From Cognatundibacterium crateris (lineage in GTDB: Bacteria > Pseudomonadota > Gammaproteobacteria > Burkholderiales > Burkholderiaceae_D), in contig NZ_JAABOS010000004.1 of the NCBI RefSeq assembly GCF_010078235.1, positions 181,816-245,815 of the forward strand: 64,000 nucleotides of DNA, given 5' to 3'. Of the stretch, positions 9,025-20,584 are shown piece by piece (position 1 is the first letter of the stretch; every line of letters starts with the position of its first letter). The position numbers and the translations under genes were made by a program. Under the pieces are notes generated by a model. It saw only the letters and a program-made list of their open reading frames with translations, was not told the DNA's origin and ran no database searches.

Positions 9025-9384
9025 GTGAACCTCGAAAATTATTTCCCAGTTCTTCTATTTATTCTGGTTGGCATCGGTGTTGGTGTATTGCCGCAATTAT
9101 TAGGTCGCATCCTTGCTCCTTATAAGCCAGATTCCCAAAAAACATCCGCCTATGAGTGCGGCTTCGAGGCATTCGAAGATGCGCGCATGAAGTTTGATGT
9201 GCGCTACTACCTGATTGCTATTCTTTTTATTCTGTTTGATCTTGAGACTGCGTTCTTCTTCCCTTGGGGGGTGGCAATGCGTGATCTTGGCTGGCCAGGT
9301 TTCCTGATCATGCTGGGTTTTGTCTTGGAATTTGCAGTTGGATTCTGGTACATCTGGAAAAAAGGCGCTCTGGATTGGGAGTGA
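9025..9384 (+). CDS. nuoA: NADH-quinone oxidoreductase subunit A
   Basis: First gene of the complete complex I operon (nuoA-N, 9025-23631). The 119-residue membrane-arm protein has three hydrophobic helices and the conserved loop [20 protein letters not shown] (about residues 43-62), which lines the quinone-site region. The start codon is GTG at 9025. The 112 bp between the tRNA and nuoA show no clear separate promoter and no terminator. Confidence 0.97.
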   Translation: MNLENYFPVLLFILVGIGVGVLPQLLGRILAPYKPDSQKTSAYECGFEAFEDARMKFDVRYYLIAILFILFDLETAFFFPWGVAMRDLGWPGFLIMLGFVLEFAVGFWYIWKKGALDWE

Positions 9385-9390
9385 TGGATT

Positions 9391-9867
9391 ATGGCGATTG
9401 ATGGTGTGTTGAATGAAGGCTTCGTTACGACGACTGCCGATAAGCTGATTAACTGGACCCGTACCGGGTCTATGTGGCCGATGACTTTTGGTCTGGCTTG
9501 CTGCGCGGTTGAGATGATGCATGCTGGTGCTTCCAGGTATGACCTGGATCGCTTTGGTGTGGTGTTTCGTCCGTCGCCACGTCAGTCTGACGTCATGATT
9601 GTTGCTGGTACGCTGTGCAATAAAATGGCGCCTGCGCTGCGTAAAGTTTACGATCAGATGGCTGAGCCGCGCTGGGTAATCTCTATGGGGTCCTGCGCTA
9701 ACGGTGGTGGTTATTATCACTATTCGTACTCAGTTGTGCGTGGTTGCGATCGTATCGTGCCTGTTGATATTTATGTTCCGGGCTGCCCACCGACTGCTGA
9801 AGCGCTGATGTACGGCATCATCCAGTTGCAGAATAAGATCAAACGTACCAATACTATCGCGCGTTGA
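9391..9867 (+). CDS. nuoB: NADH-quinone oxidoreductase subunit B
   Basis: Connecting subunit holding the terminal 4Fe-4S cluster N2, which passes electrons to quinone. In its 158 residues the cluster cysteines are seen as the tandem pair in LACCAVEMM and single cysteines in MGSCANGG and [10 protein letters not shown]. It is six bases after nuoA with its own ribosome-binding site, and the length is standard for betaproteobacteria. Confidence 0.98.
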   Translation: MAIDGVLNEGFVTTTADKLINWTRTGSMWPMTFGLACCAVEMMHAGASRYDLDRFGVVFRPSPRQSDVMIVAGTLCNKMAPALRKVYDQMAEPRWVISMGSCANGGGYYHYSYSVVRGCDRIVPVDIYVPGCPPTAEALMYGIIQLQNKIKRTNTIAR

Positions 9868-9896
9868 GCGATAGGTTGCTGAGGCATTCGTAAATT

Positions 9897-10492
9897 ATGA
9901 CAACCAAATTAGAGAAACTTGAGGCTGCTGTACAAGCTGTCTTGGGTGAGCGCATCGTTCAGTCGAAAAATGCGCTGGGTGAGTTGACTATCGTTGTTGC
10001 GGCTGCAGACTATCTGCAGGTAATGCGTGATCTGCGTGATCACGCAGATACGCATTTTGAAGAGTTGATTGACCTGTGTGGTGTTGATTACTCCACCTAC
10101 GGTGACGGTGCATGGGATGGGCTGCGTTATGCGGTCGTATCCCATTTGCTGTCTGTGAAGCATAACTGGCGCTTGCGTGTGCGTGTGTTCGCTACGGACG
10201 ACGACATGCCGGTAGTTGCTTCACTGATTGATGTGTGGAACGCGGCCAACTGGTATGAGCGTGAAGCTTTCGATTTGTACGGTATTTTGTTTGATGGTCA
10301 CAATGATTTGCGCCGCATTCTGACTGACTATGGATTTATCGGTCATCCGTTCCGTAAAGATTTCCCTGTTTCCGGATATGTTGAGATGCGCTATGACGCT
10401 GAACAAAAGCGCGTGGTCTATCAGCCTGTCACCATTGAACCCCGCGAAAATACACCACGTATTATTCGTGAAGAAAATTACGGGATGAAATA

Positions 10493-10493
<1 letters not shown>
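9897..10493 (+). CDS. nuoC: NADH-quinone oxidoreductase subunit C
   Basis: Peripheral-arm 30-kDa subunit, 198 residues, separate from NuoD (fused in E. coli). The family signature [17 protein letters not shown] (about 117-133) is followed by [21 protein letters not shown]. Its stop codon shares one base with the nuoD start, implying translational coupling. Confidence 0.97.
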
Positions 10494-11746
<1,253 letters not shown>

Positions 11747-11780
11747 AGACGTTGGTTGACGTTGATTCGAGGCATGGGCT

Positions 11781-12269
11781 ATGGTGTTATCAGAGCAGGC
11801 ATTTAAAAAAATTGATCGTGAACTGGCAAAGTTCCCGGCTGACCAGCGTCAATCCGCTGTGATGGCGGCATTGGCTATTGCTCAAGACGAGACGGGATGG
11901 GTTTCCCCTGAAGTGATGCAGACCCTGGCAGACTACATTGGTATGCCAGCTGTCGCCGTTCAGGAAGTGGCCACCTTCTACAACATGTACAACACGAAAC
12001 CGGTTGGCAAGTTCAAGATTTCTGTGTGTACCAATCTTCCTTGCGCCTTGTCCGGCGGTGAGCGCGCAGCGCATCACCTCAAGCAAAAACTGGGTCTCGA
12101 TTACAAAGAGACCAGTGCTGACGGACAGTTTACGCTGGTTGAAGGTGAGTGCATGGGCGCTTGCGGCGATGCACCGGTTATGCTCGTGAATAACAAGCGT
12201 ATGTGCAGCTTCATGTCGAACGACAAAATCGACCATCTGGTTAATGAATTGAAAGAGGCAGGTAAATAA
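11781..12269 (+). CDS. nuoE: NADH-quinone oxidoreductase subunit E
   Basis: 24-kDa subunit with 2Fe-2S cluster N1a, part of the NADH-oxidising module. The 162 residues carry the four cluster cysteines in CTNLPC and in [11 protein letters not shown]. The first half is the thioredoxin-like helical domain. It ends with a one-base overlap with nuoF. Confidence 0.97.
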   Translation: MVLSEQAFKKIDRELAKFPADQRQSAVMAALAIAQDETGWVSPEVMQTLADYIGMPAVAVQEVATFYNMYNTKPVGKFKISVCTNLPCALSGGERAAHHLKQKLGLDYKETSADGQFTLVEGECMGACGDAPVMLVNNKRMCSFMSNDKIDHLVNELKEAGK

Positions 12270-13564
12270 TGACGAGTCTGCATAGTCGCCATATTAAGCC
12301 TTTGATTCTGGCTGGTTTGGATGGAAAAAACTGGCATCTCGAAGACTATGTCGCACGGGGTGGTTATCAATCCCTGAAGCGCATCCTTTCCGAAAAAATC
12401 CCGCCTGAACAGGTTATCGCTGAGCTCAAAGCGTCATCGCTGCGTGGGCGTGGTGGTGCAGGTTTCCCGACTGGTCTGAAGTGGAGTTTCATGCCACGCC
12501 AGTTCCCTGGTCAGAAGTACCTGGTCTGTAATACAGATGAGGGTGAGCCTGGTACATTTAAAGACCGCGATATCATTCGCTATAACCCGCATGCCTTGAT
12601 TGAGGGTATGGCAATCGGTGCGTATGCGATGGGTATCACTGTCGGCTACAACTACATTCACGGCGAAATTTTCGCAGATTACGATCGTTTCGAAGAAGCG
12701 ATTGAAGAAGCACGTGCAGCTGGGATGTTAGGGAATAACATCGCCGGTTCCGAGTTTTCTTTCCAGCTGCATGCTTTCCATGGTTATGGCGCCTATATCT
12801 GCGGCGAAGAAACAGCTTTGCTGGAATCGCTGGAAGGTAAAAAAGGTCAGCCACGCTTTAAACCGCCATTCCCGGCCAGTTTTGGTCTGTATGGCAAGCC
12901 GACCACGATCAACAACACCGAAACCTTTGCTGCCGTGCCTTTCGTACTGGCCATGGGTGGTGAGGCCTATGCAGCATTAGGTAAGCCTAACAATGGCGGT
13001 ACCAAGATTTTCTCTATGTCGGGTGACGTGGCGAAACCAGGTAACTATGAAGTGCCGCTCGGTACCCCGTTTGCGACGCTGCTGGAATTAGCTGGTGGCA
13101 TGCGCGATGGTAAGAAGATCAAAGCGGTCATCCCTGGTGGTTCCTCGATGCCAGTATTGACTGGTGACGTGATGATGGCGACTGACATGGATTATGACTC
13201 CATCGCTAAAGCGGGTTCCATGCTGGGTTCCGGCGCGGTTATCGTGATGGATGAAACACGTTGCATGGTCAAATCCCTGCTGCGTCTGTCTTACTTCTAC
13301 TTTGAAGAGTCTTGCGGTCAATGTACGCCTTGCCGTGAAGGCACAGGCTGGTTGTATCGCATGGTACATCGCATCGAACATGGTCAGGGCCGTCCGGAAG
13401 ATCTGGATATGCTCAATTCCATCGCCGACAATATTCAAGGTAAAACGATTTGCGCACTGGGCGACGCTGCAGCAATGCCGGTACGTGCATTCGTGAAGAA
13501 CTTCCGCGAAGAATTTGAATATCACATCGAGCATAAGCATTGCTTGGTTCCCACTTACCTGTAA
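12269..13564 (+). CDS. nuoF: NADH-quinone oxidoreductase subunit F
   Basis: 51-kDa subunit that binds NADH and FMN and 4Fe-4S cluster N3. In its 431 residues the glycine-rich FMN/NADH site reads [15 protein letters not shown] (about 55-69), [18 protein letters not shown] follows at about 180, and the cluster ligands appear in [12 protein letters not shown] (about 352-363) with a fourth cysteine in TICALGDAA. Confidence 0.98.
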   Translation: MTSLHSRHIKPLILAGLDGKNWHLEDYVARGGYQSLKRILSEKIPPEQVIAELKASSLRGRGGAGFPTGLKWSFMPRQFPGQKYLVCNTDEGEPGTFKDRDIIRYNPHALIEGMAIGAYAMGITVGYNYIHGEIFADYDRFEEAIEEARAAGMLGNNIAGSEFSFQLHAFHGYGAYICGEETALLESLEGKKGQPRFKPPFPASFGLYGKPTTINNTETFAAVPFVLAMGGEAYAALGKPNNGGTKIFSMSGDVAKPGNYEVPLGTPFATLLELAGGMRDGKKIKAVIPGGSSMPVLTGDVMMATDMDYDSIAKAGSMLGSGAVIVMDETRCMVKSLLRLSYFYFEESCGQCTPCREGTGWLYRMVHRIEHGQGRPEDLDMLNSIADNIQGKTICALGDAAAMPVRAFVKNFREEFEYHIEHKHCLVPTYL

Positions 13565-13596
13565 GCCAGCTTCGGTTAGCACACTTAGAGTAGACC

Positions 13597-15903
13597 ATGG
13601 TTGAAATCGAAATAGACGGCAAAAAAGTCGAAGTCCAAGAAGGTAGTATGGTGATGGATGCTGCCAATAAGCTTGGCACTTACATTCCTCATTTTTGCTA
13701 TCACAAAAAATTATCTATTGCGGCAAACTGCCGCATGTGTCTGGTTGAGGTTGAAAAAGCACCTAAGCCATTGCCAGCCTGCGCGACTCCGGTCACGCCG
13801 GGCATGATCGTGCGTTCTCACAGCGATAAAGCGGTGAAAGCACAAAAAGCGGTAATGGAATTCCTGTTGATTAACCACCCGCTGGATTGCCCTATCTGCG
13901 ATCAGGGCGGTGAGTGTCAGTTGCAGGATCTGGCGGTAGGTTACGGTGGCACGACTTCACGCTACGAAGAAGAAAAGCGTGTGGTATTCCACAAGGACGT
14001 AGGTCCGCTGGTATCGATGGAAGAAATGAGCCGCTGCATACATTGCACGCGCTGCGTCCGTTTCGGCCAGGAGATCGCTGGTGTGATGGAGCTGGGTATG
14101 CTCAATCGCGGCGAACACTCCGAGATCACTTCCTTCGTCGGTAAGACAGTTGACTCTGAATTGTCAGGCAACATGATCGATCTGTGCCCGGTCGGTGCAC
14201 TGACTTCTAAGCCATTCCGCTACTCCGCACGTACCTGGGAATTGTCCCGTCGTAAATCGGTGAGTGCGCATGATGGTCTCGGCTCCAACCTGATCGTTCA
14301 GGTGAAGAATCACAAGGTAATGCGCGTTGTTCCTCTCGAAAACGAAGAGATCAACGAGTGCTGGATTTCCGACAAAGACCGCTACTCTTATGAAGGCGTG
14401 AACAGCGCTGAGCGTCTGACCAAGCCTATGATCAAGCAAGGTGGTCAATGGCAGGAAACTGACTGGCAAACCGCACTGGAATACGTTGCGCATGGCCTGC
14501 GTAATGTCAAGCATGAACACGGTGCTGATTCCATTGCTGCTGTTGTTGCGCCCTATGCGACACTGGAAGAAATGAGCCTGGCACAACGCATCGTACGTGG
14601 TCTGGGTTCTGACAATATCGACTTCCGTCTGCGTCAGACTGATTTTGCACTGAACGGCACAGTGAAACCTTGGCTGGGTACCAGCATTGCGCAATTCGCG
14701 CAGCTGAAAAATGTATTCGTCATCGGCTCTTTCCTGCGCAAAGACCATCCTTTGCTGGCTGCGCGTCTGCGCCAGTCTGCTAAGCTGGGCGCCAAGTTAA
14801 GCGTTCTGAATGCAACGGATGATGACCTGCTGATCAAGCTGGCAAATAAAGTCGTTGCTGCACCATCTGCATGGCTGGCAGAACTGGCCAAAGTAGCGGT
14901 AGCCATCGCTGCCAAAAAAGAAGTGGCTGCACCAGCTGGTTTCGAACAGTTTGTAGCTGACAGCACCGCAGAAAATATCGCTGCCAGCCTGATCGCAGGC
15001 AAGGCCGGTGTTTTCCTCGGTAACGCAGCGGTTGCACATCCACAGTCTGCACAATTGCACGCGCTGGCACAATGGATTGCTGAACAGACCCAGGCTGATT
15101 TCGGTTATCTGACTGAAGCGGCAAATACGGTCGGTGGCTATCTTGCAAACGCCTATCCACAAAAGTCTGCACAAGCGGTTTTCGCGGCGCCTAAGAAAGC
15201 CTACATCGTATTGCACGCTGAGCCTTTGCTGGACAGCGCCAATCCGGTTCAGGCCCAGGCTGCACTGGCTCAGGCCGAAATGGTGGTGGTCATGTCACCA
15301 TTTAAACATGGTGCTGAGTATGCGGACGTATTGCTGCCAGTATCTCCATACACAGAAACAGCCGGTACTTTCGTGAACTGTGAAGGTCGCGCACAAAGCT
15401 TCCACGGTGTGGTTCGTCCTTTGGGCGATACCCGTCCCGCATGGAAAGTCTTGCGCGTACTTGGCAATTTGCTGAGCCTGCCTGATTTTGATTTCGAGAC
15501 TTCCGAAGCAGTACGCGACAGCGTGCTGGCAGGTAAAGACCTTGCGGCTATCCTCAATAACCGTGCTGATATCGCTCCGGTTGCAGTACAAACTGCAAGC
15601 GTCGCGCTGGAACGTATCGCTGATGTAGGTATTTATAACACTGACGGTATCGTGCGTCGCGCTGAAGCGCTGCAACAGACTGCAGATGCACGTGCACCGC
15701 TGGCGTCGATCAGCGCTGCGCTGGCTGCACAGCTGGGTGCGCAGGATGGTGATTTGTTGAAATTCACTAAAGGTGGTTCGGTATTGTTAAATACACGTAT
15801 CGATGCTGCATTGCCAGCGAATGTAGTCCGCGTCGCAGCAGCCAATGTGTTGACCGCGAATCTGGATGGTATGTTTGGCGAAATTAACGTGGAGCGTGCG
15901 TAA
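13597..15903 (+). CDS. nuoG: NADH-quinone oxidoreductase subunit G
   Basis: 75-kDa iron-sulfur subunit, 768 residues. The N-terminal 2Fe-2S ferredoxin domain ([20 protein letters not shown]) is followed by the 4Fe-4S sites [17 protein letters not shown] and [18 protein letters not shown], and then a molybdopterin-oxidoreductase-like domain without obvious cofactor ligands. The central part (about 420-520) is alanine-rich and less conserved. The start at 13597 lies 32 bp after nuoF, and the stop overlaps nuoH by one base. Confidence 0.97.
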   Translation: MVEIEIDGKKVEVQEGSMVMDAANKLGTYIPHFCYHKKLSIAANCRMCLVEVEKAPKPLPACATPVTPGMIVRSHSDKAVKAQKAVMEFLLINHPLDCPICDQGGECQLQDLAVGYGGTTSRYEEEKRVVFHKDVGPLVSMEEMSRCIHCTRCVRFGQEIAGVMELGMLNRGEHSEITSFVGKTVDSELSGNMIDLCPVGALTSKPFRYSARTWELSRRKSVSAHDGLGSNLIVQVKNHKVMRVVPLENEEINECWISDKDRYSYEGVNSAERLTKPMIKQGGQWQETDWQTALEYVAHGLRNVKHEHGADSIAAVVAPYATLEEMSLAQRIVRGLGSDNIDFRLRQTDFALNGTVKPWLGTSIAQFAQLKNVFVIGSFLRKDHPLLAARLRQSAKLGAKLSVLNATDDDLLIKLANKVVAAPSAWLAELAKVAVAIAAKKEVAAPAGFEQFVADSTAENIAASLIAGKAGVFLGNAAVAHPQSAQLHALAQWIAEQTQADFGYLTEAANTVGGYLANAYPQKSAQAVFAAPKKAYIVLHAEPLLDSANPVQAQAALAQAEMVVVMSPFKHGAEYADVLLPVSPYTETAGTFVNCEGRAQSFHGVVRPLGDTRPAWKVLRVLGNLLSLPDFDFETSEAVRDSVLAGKDLAAILNNRADIAPVAVQTASVALERIADVGIYNTDGIVRRAEALQQTADARAPLASISAALAAQLGAQDGDLLKFTKGGSVLLNTRIDAALPANVVRVAAANVLTANLDGMFGEINVERA

Positions 15904-16967
15904 TGGATTTGCTGCTCACTTTGCAAAATATGGGTCAGAGTGTATTTGGCTATTACTGGCCTTTTGTCTGGACCTTAATCAAGATCGTTTGCATTACTTT
16001 GCCTGTCATGGGTTGCGTTGCGTACCTGACTTTGTGGGAACGTAAGATGATAGGCTGGATGCATATCCGTCTGGGCCCGAATCGTGTCGGTCCTGCCGGG
16101 TTGTTGCAGCCGATTGCTGACGCCCTGAAGCTCTTGCTCAAGGAAATCGTTGTTCCGGCAAAAGCAAATAAAGTCTTGTTTATCTTGGCGCCGGTCATGA
16201 CCATCATGCCTGCGCTGGCAGCCTGGTCGGTTATTCCTTTTGGTCCAGAGACAGTGCTGGCGAATGTGAATGCAGGTCTGTTGCTGATCATGGCGATCAC
16301 TTCCATGGAAGTGTACGGCATCATCATCGCAGGCTGGGCATCGAACTCTAAGTATGCTTTCCTCGGTGCGATGCGTGCTTCTGCACAGATGGTGTCCTAT
16401 GAAATCGCGATGGGTTTCGTGCTGGTGATCGTACTGATGGTATCCGGCAGTCTGAATCTGACTGATATCGTCAATTCCCAGACTAAGGGTTTTGCTGCGA
16501 GCCATGGTTTCAATCTGTTCTCCTGGAACTGGTTGCCATTGCTGCCTATGTTTGTCGTGTATGTGATTTCCGGTATTGCGGAAACCAACCGTCACCCGTT
16601 TGACGTGGTTGAAGGTGAGTCTGAAATCGTTGCCGGTCACATGGTTGAATACTCCGGTATGTCGTTTGCGATGTTCTTCCTGGCTGAATACGCTAACATG
16701 ATCCTGATCTCTGCGATGGCATCCCTGATGTTCCTCGGCGGCTGGTCGGCACCATTGGCCTTCCTGGACTTTATCCCTGGCTGGATCTGGCTTGGTATAA
16801 AGACTTTCTTTGTGGTTTCCCTGTTTATCTGGGCACGTGCATCTTTCCCACGCTATCGCTATGACCAGATTATGCGTCTGGGTTGGAAAGTATTCATTCC
16901 GCTGACCCTGGTGTACTTGGTAATCGTTGCAGCTTGGATGCAAACCTCCTGGAATATTTGGAAGTAA
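15903..16967 (+). CDS. nuoH: NADH-quinone oxidoreductase subunit H
   Basis: Membrane subunit linking the quinone chamber to the proton-pumping arm. The 354 residues have about eight hydrophobic helices. Conserved loops are [20 protein letters not shown] (about 47-66) and [19 protein letters not shown] (about 229), both quinone-site elements, and the late [19 protein letters not shown]. Confidence 0.98.
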   Translation: MDLLLTLQNMGQSVFGYYWPFVWTLIKIVCITLPVMGCVAYLTLWERKMIGWMHIRLGPNRVGPAGLLQPIADALKLLLKEIVVPAKANKVLFILAPVMTIMPALAAWSVIPFGPETVLANVNAGLLLIMAITSMEVYGIIIAGWASNSKYAFLGAMRASAQMVSYEIAMGFVLVIVLMVSGSLNLTDIVNSQTKGFAASHGFNLFSWNWLPLLPMFVVYVISGIAETNRHPFDVVEGESEIVAGHMVEYSGMSFAMFFLAEYANMILISAMASLMFLGGWSAPLAFLDFIPGWIWLGIKTFFVVSLFIWARASFPRYRYDQIMRLGWKVFIPLTLVYLVIVAAWMQTSWNIWK

Positions 16968-16979
16968 GAGGCTAGAAAA

Positions 16980-17468
16980 ATGGAAGCAATTAAAGATTTT
17001 TTTGGCAGCCTGATGCTGCGCGAACTGATTAAGGGGCTGGCACTGACTGGTCGCTACATGTTCGCTCGCAAAATTACTGTCCAATTTCCTGAGGAAAAAA
17101 CGCCACAGTCCCCACGTTTCCGTGGTCTGCATGCACTGCGTCGTTATCCAAATGGTGAAGAGCGTTGTATCGCCTGTAAATTGTGCGAAGCAGTTTGTCC
17201 TGCAATGGCGATCACCATTGAATCCGACCAGCGTGAAGATGGTAGCCGTCGTACCACACGTTATGATATCGATCTGACCAAATGTATATTCTGTGGATTC
17301 TGCGAAGAGTCCTGCCCGGTCGATTCGATTGTTGAAACGCATGTGCTGGAATATCACGGTGAAAAACGTGGCGACCTGTACTTCACCAAAGAGATGCTGC
17401 TTGCTGTAGGTGATCGTTACGAGAACGAAATCGCCGCAGCCCGCGCTGCTGACGCTGCTTACCGCTAA
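16980..17468 (+). CDS. nuoI: NADH-quinone oxidoreductase subunit I
   Basis: 23-kDa subunit carrying 4Fe-4S clusters N6a and N6b. The 162 residues include two classical ferredoxin motifs, [16 protein letters not shown] (about 62-77) and [16 protein letters not shown] (about 102-117). It starts 12 bp after nuoH. Confidence 0.98.
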   Translation: MEAIKDFFGSLMLRELIKGLALTGRYMFARKITVQFPEEKTPQSPRFRGLHALRRYPNGEERCIACKLCEAVCPAMAITIESDQREDGSRRTTRYDIDLTKCIFCGFCEESCPVDSIVETHVLEYHGEKRGDLYFTKEMLLAVGDRYENEIAAARAADAAYR

Positions 17469-17484
17469 TTGGATAGAATTCGAT

Positions 17485-18117
17485 ATGGAATTTACCACTG
17501 TTTTATTTTATGTTTTTTCAGCGATTCTGGTGCTGGCAGCCACGCAGGTGATCACTGCCAGAAATCCGGTTCATGCAGCGCTGTTCCTGGTGCTGTCATT
17601 TTTCACAGCAGCTGGCATCTGGATGCTGTTGAAAGCTGAATTCCTGGCGATCGTACTGGTGCTGGTGTATGTCGGTGCCGTCATGGTGCTGTTTCTGTTC
17701 GTCGTGATGATGCTGGATATTAATATCGACAAACTGCGTGCCGGATTCTGGAGCCATTTCCCTTTGGCTGCTACTGTAGGTGTCGTGATCGTGCTGGAAA
17801 TGTCTGCGGTTTTATGGAAAGGCTTCCTGCTTCCGTTTAACCACGTACCTGCAGCGTCTGATAACTTAGGTAATACCAAGAACCTGGGTGTGATTATTTT
17901 CACGCAGTATCCGTTTGCGTTTGAGGTTGCCGCTGCAATTCTGTTGCTGGCTATCGTTGCCGCGGTTGCTCTGACTCTGCGTAAGCGTAAAGACAGTAAA
18001 TATGTCGACCCGGCACAGGCTGTCAAAGTGAAAGCATCTGACCGTGTACGCATCGTCAAGATGAAAGCTGAATCTGAGCGTGTGGCTGACGCATCCACCG
18101 CGGCTAAGGAGAACTGA
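17485..18117 (+). CDS. nuoJ: NADH-quinone oxidoreductase subunit J
   Basis: Five-helix membrane subunit, 210 residues. Conserved elements are [16 protein letters not shown] (about 24-39) and [20 protein letters not shown] (about 56-75), the helix carrying the pi-bulge that moves during turnover. I start it at ATG 17485, which gives the canonical [10 protein letters not shown]-terminus; an earlier in-frame start would overlap nuoI. The charged C-terminal tail (from about 165) is longer than in E. coli. Confidence 0.96.
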   Translation: MEFTTVLFYVFSAILVLAATQVITARNPVHAALFLVLSFFTAAGIWMLLKAEFLAIVLVLVYVGAVMVLFLFVVMMLDINIDKLRAGFWSHFPLAATVGVVIVLEMSAVLWKGFLLPFNHVPAASDNLGNTKNLGVIIFTQYPFAFEVAAAILLLAIVAAVALTLRKRKDSKYVDPAQAVKVKASDRVRIVKMKAESERVADASTAAKEN

Positions 18118-18119
18118 TC

Positions 18120-18428
18120 ATGGGTTTGTCTCTGACACACTACTTAATCCTGGGCGCGATACTGTTCGCAATTTCTATCGTCGGTATTTTTCTGAATCGT
18201 AAAAATATCATCGTCTTGCTGATGGCGATTGAGCTGATGCTGTTGGCTGTGAATATCAACTTTATTGCATTCTCCCATTACCTGGGTGATGCAGCAGGTC
18301 AGATTTTCGTCTTCTTCATTCTGACGGTAGCAGCGGCAGAATCGGCGATAGGTCTGGCTATCTTGGTCGTACTGTTCCGTAATCTGGATACGATCAATGT
18401 CGAAGATCTGGACGCATTAAAGGGATAA
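18120..18428 (+). CDS. nuoK: NADH-quinone oxidoreductase subunit K
   Basis: Antiporter-like three-helix subunit of 102 residues. The conserved membrane glutamates for proton transfer are seen in [16 protein letters not shown] (about 35-50) and in [10 protein letters not shown] (about 72). It begins two bases after the nuoJ stop with a GGAG ribosome-binding site. A strong stem-loop follows its stop codon. Confidence 0.97.
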   Translation: MGLSLTHYLILGAILFAISIVGIFLNRKNIIVLLMAIELMLLAVNINFIAFSHYLGDAAGQIFVFFILTVAAAESAIGLAILVVLFRNLDTINVEDLDALKG

Positions 18429-18463
18429 TGATGGCGGGTCGTTATTGGATAACGACCCATCAT
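18428..18463 (+). other. Intercistronic stem-loop between nuoK and nuoL
   Basis: GGGTCGTTAT (18436-18445), loop TGG and ATAACGACCC (18449-18458) form a perfect 10-bp stem. It is extended by ATGAT (18428-18432) with ATCAT (18459-18463) across a GGC bulge. No T-run follows, so it is not an intrinsic terminator; RNA processing or 3'-end protection is more likely. Confidence 0.75.
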
Positions 18464-18506
18464 TCGCTGGCGATTTAAAAAAGTAATAAGCTAACAAAGG
18501 GTCATC

Positions 18507-20558
18507 ATGGCGGGGCAACTTAACCCACAACTATTATTGGCTGTACCTCTGGCTCCATTGGCAGGATCTGCCATTGCAGGTTTGCTGGGCACCAAGTTTT
18601 TCGGTAACGTCGTCGGGCGTAAAGTCTCACACACGGCGACTATCCTTGGCGTTCTGGTCGCGTTCATCCTTTCGTGTATGACGCTCAGTTCACTGCTGGA
18701 TGGTGCACCGGTCTACAATGCGACTTTATATCAGTGGATGGAAGTCGCTGGTCTGAAGCTGGAAGTCGGTTTCCTGGTCGATAATCTGACGGCCATGATG
18801 ATGTGCGTGGTGACCTTCGTGTCGCTCATGGTGCATATCTATACCATCGGTTATATGCAGGAAGACGAAGGCTATAACCGCTTCTTCTCGTATATCTCCC
18901 TGTTCACTTTCTCCATGCTGATGCTGGTGATGAGTAACAACTTCCTGCAATTGTTCTTTGGCTGGGAAGCGGTGGGCCTGGTGTCTTATCTGCTGATTGG
19001 CTTCTGGTATACCAAGCCAACGGCGATCTACGCGAACATGAAGGCATTCCTGGTCAACCGTGTCGGTGACTTTGGCTTCATACTCGGTATCGGCTTGCTG
19101 CTTGCTTACTCAGGCTCGATGAATTACGCGGAAGTCTTCGCTAAGAAAGAAGAGCTGGCGACAGTATTGTTGCCAGGCACAGACTGGATGCTGATTACCG
19201 TTGCCTGTATCTGCCTGTTTATCGGTGCGATGGGTAAATCTGCTCAGTTCCCGCTGCACGTCTGGTTGCCTGACTCCATGGAAGGCCCGACACCGATTTC
19301 CGCGCTGATTCACGCCGCAACTATGGTGACTGCAGGTATCTTCATGGTATCCCGTATGTCTCCGTTGTTTGAATTGTCCGATACCGCCTTGTCCTTTATT
19401 CTGGTTATCGGTTCGATTGCCGCCTTGTTTATGGGCTTCCTGGGTATCATCCAGAACGATATCAAGCGCGTTGTTGCTTACTCTACGCTGTCCCAGCTGG
19501 GTTATATGACAGTCGCCCTGGGTGCTTCAGCCTACTCGGTTGCTGTTTTCCATCTGATGACACATGCGTTCTTTAAAGCGCTGCTGTTCTTAGGTGCAGG
19601 TTCTGTGATTATCGGTATGCATCATGATCAGGACATCCGTAACATGGGTGGTCTGCGTAAGTACATGCCAATCACCTGGATCACGTCCTTGCTGGGTTCC
19701 CTGGCGCTGATCGGTACTCCGTTTTTCTCCGGCTTCTACTCTAAAGACAGCATTATCGAAGCAGTGCAGGCTTCACATCTGGCAGGCGCTGGCTTTGCTC
19801 AGTTTGCGACGCTGGCTGGTGTATTCGTGACTGCCTTCTATTCTTTCCGTATGTACTTCCTGGTATTCCACGGTAAGGAAAACTTCGGTCACGCCCATGA
19901 TCATCATGGCCATGATGCACACGATGCGCATGATGATCACGGCGATCATCACCATGGACTGGCTCCAGGTCAGAAACCGCATGAATCACCATTCGTGGTC
20001 TGGTTCCCATTGGTTGCGCTGGCAATTCCTTCGGTCGCTATCGGTTTCATCGCCATCGAACCGATGTTGTTCGGCAGCTTCTTCAATAACGTGATTTTCG
20101 TTAATGAAGCACATCACGCGATGGCAGAGCTGAAACACGAGTTCCATGGCCCGGTAGCAATGGCCGTGCATGCACTGACATCCTTGCCACTGTGGCTGGC
20201 GATTGCAGGTGTAGCCTTGTCGTATTTCTTCTACATGGTGAAACCAGCGATTCCGACTGCAATCAAGAAAAATGCAAGCGCAATCTACACGCTGCTGGAC
20301 AATAAATACTACATGGATCGCTTCAATGAGATCGTATTTGCAGGTGGCGCACGCTTACTGGGTGGCGGCCTGTGGAATATTGGTGACAAGGGTCTGATTG
20401 ACGGTCTGATTGTCAACGGAAGTGCCAAAGTTGTAGGCTGGTCTTCCCGCGTCATCCGTTTGTTCCAGAGTGGTTATATCTATCACTATGCTTTTGTAAT
20501 GATTTTGGGCGTACTGGCATTCCTCGTCTATTTCATGCCTTTCCCTTTTGCTAAATAA
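18507..20558 (+). CDS. nuoL: NADH-quinone oxidoreductase subunit L
   Basis: Largest proton-pumping antiporter-like subunit, 683 residues, with the long lateral helix at the C-terminus. Conserved features are FFGWEAVGLVSYLLIGFW (the glutamate near residue 152), MGKSAQFPLHVWLPDSMEGP and ALIHAATMVTAG. A cytoplasm-facing loop at about residues 463-487 is extremely rich in His and Asp (HAHDHHGHDAHDAHDDHGD), a feature recurring in betaproteobacterial NuoL and possibly metal-binding. It lies 78 bp after nuoK, behind a strong hairpin. Confidence 0.97.
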   Translation: MAGQLNPQLLLAVPLAPLAGSAIAGLLGTKFFGNVVGRKVSHTATILGVLVAFILSCMTLSSLLDGAPVYNATLYQWMEVAGLKLEVGFLVDNLTAMMMCVVTFVSLMVHIYTIGYMQEDEGYNRFFSYISLFTFSMLMLVMSNNFLQLFFGWEAVGLVSYLLIGFWYTKPTAIYANMKAFLVNRVGDFGFILGIGLLLAYSGSMNYAEVFAKKEELATVLLPGTDWMLITVACICLFIGAMGKSAQFPLHVWLPDSMEGPTPISALIHAATMVTAGIFMVSRMSPLFELSDTALSFILVIGSIAALFMGFLGIIQNDIKRVVAYSTLSQLGYMTVALGASAYSVAVFHLMTHAFFKALLFLGAGSVIIGMHHDQDIRNMGGLRKYMPITWITSLLGSLALIGTPFFSGFYSKDSIIEAVQASHLAGAGFAQFATLAGVFVTAFYSFRMYFLVFHGKENFGHAHDHHGHDAHDAHDDHGDHHHGLAPGQKPHESPFVVWFPLVALAIPSVAIGFIAIEPMLFGSFFNNVIFVNEAHHAMAELKHEFHGPVAMAVHALTSLPLWLAIAGVALSYFFYMVKPAIPTAIKKNASAIYTLLDNKYYMDRFNEIVFAGGARLLGGGLWNIGDKGLIDGLIVNGSAKVVGWSSRVIRLFQSGYIYHYAFVMILGVLAFLVYFMPFPFAK

Positions 20559-20584
20559 GTGACCTCAGCGATAACAATATAATC

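Noticed and set aside
15975..17498. Minus-strand frame of 507 codons opposite nuoH and nuoI
   Set aside because: Antisense shadow created by codon bias; nuoH and nuoI are unmistakable on the plus strand.
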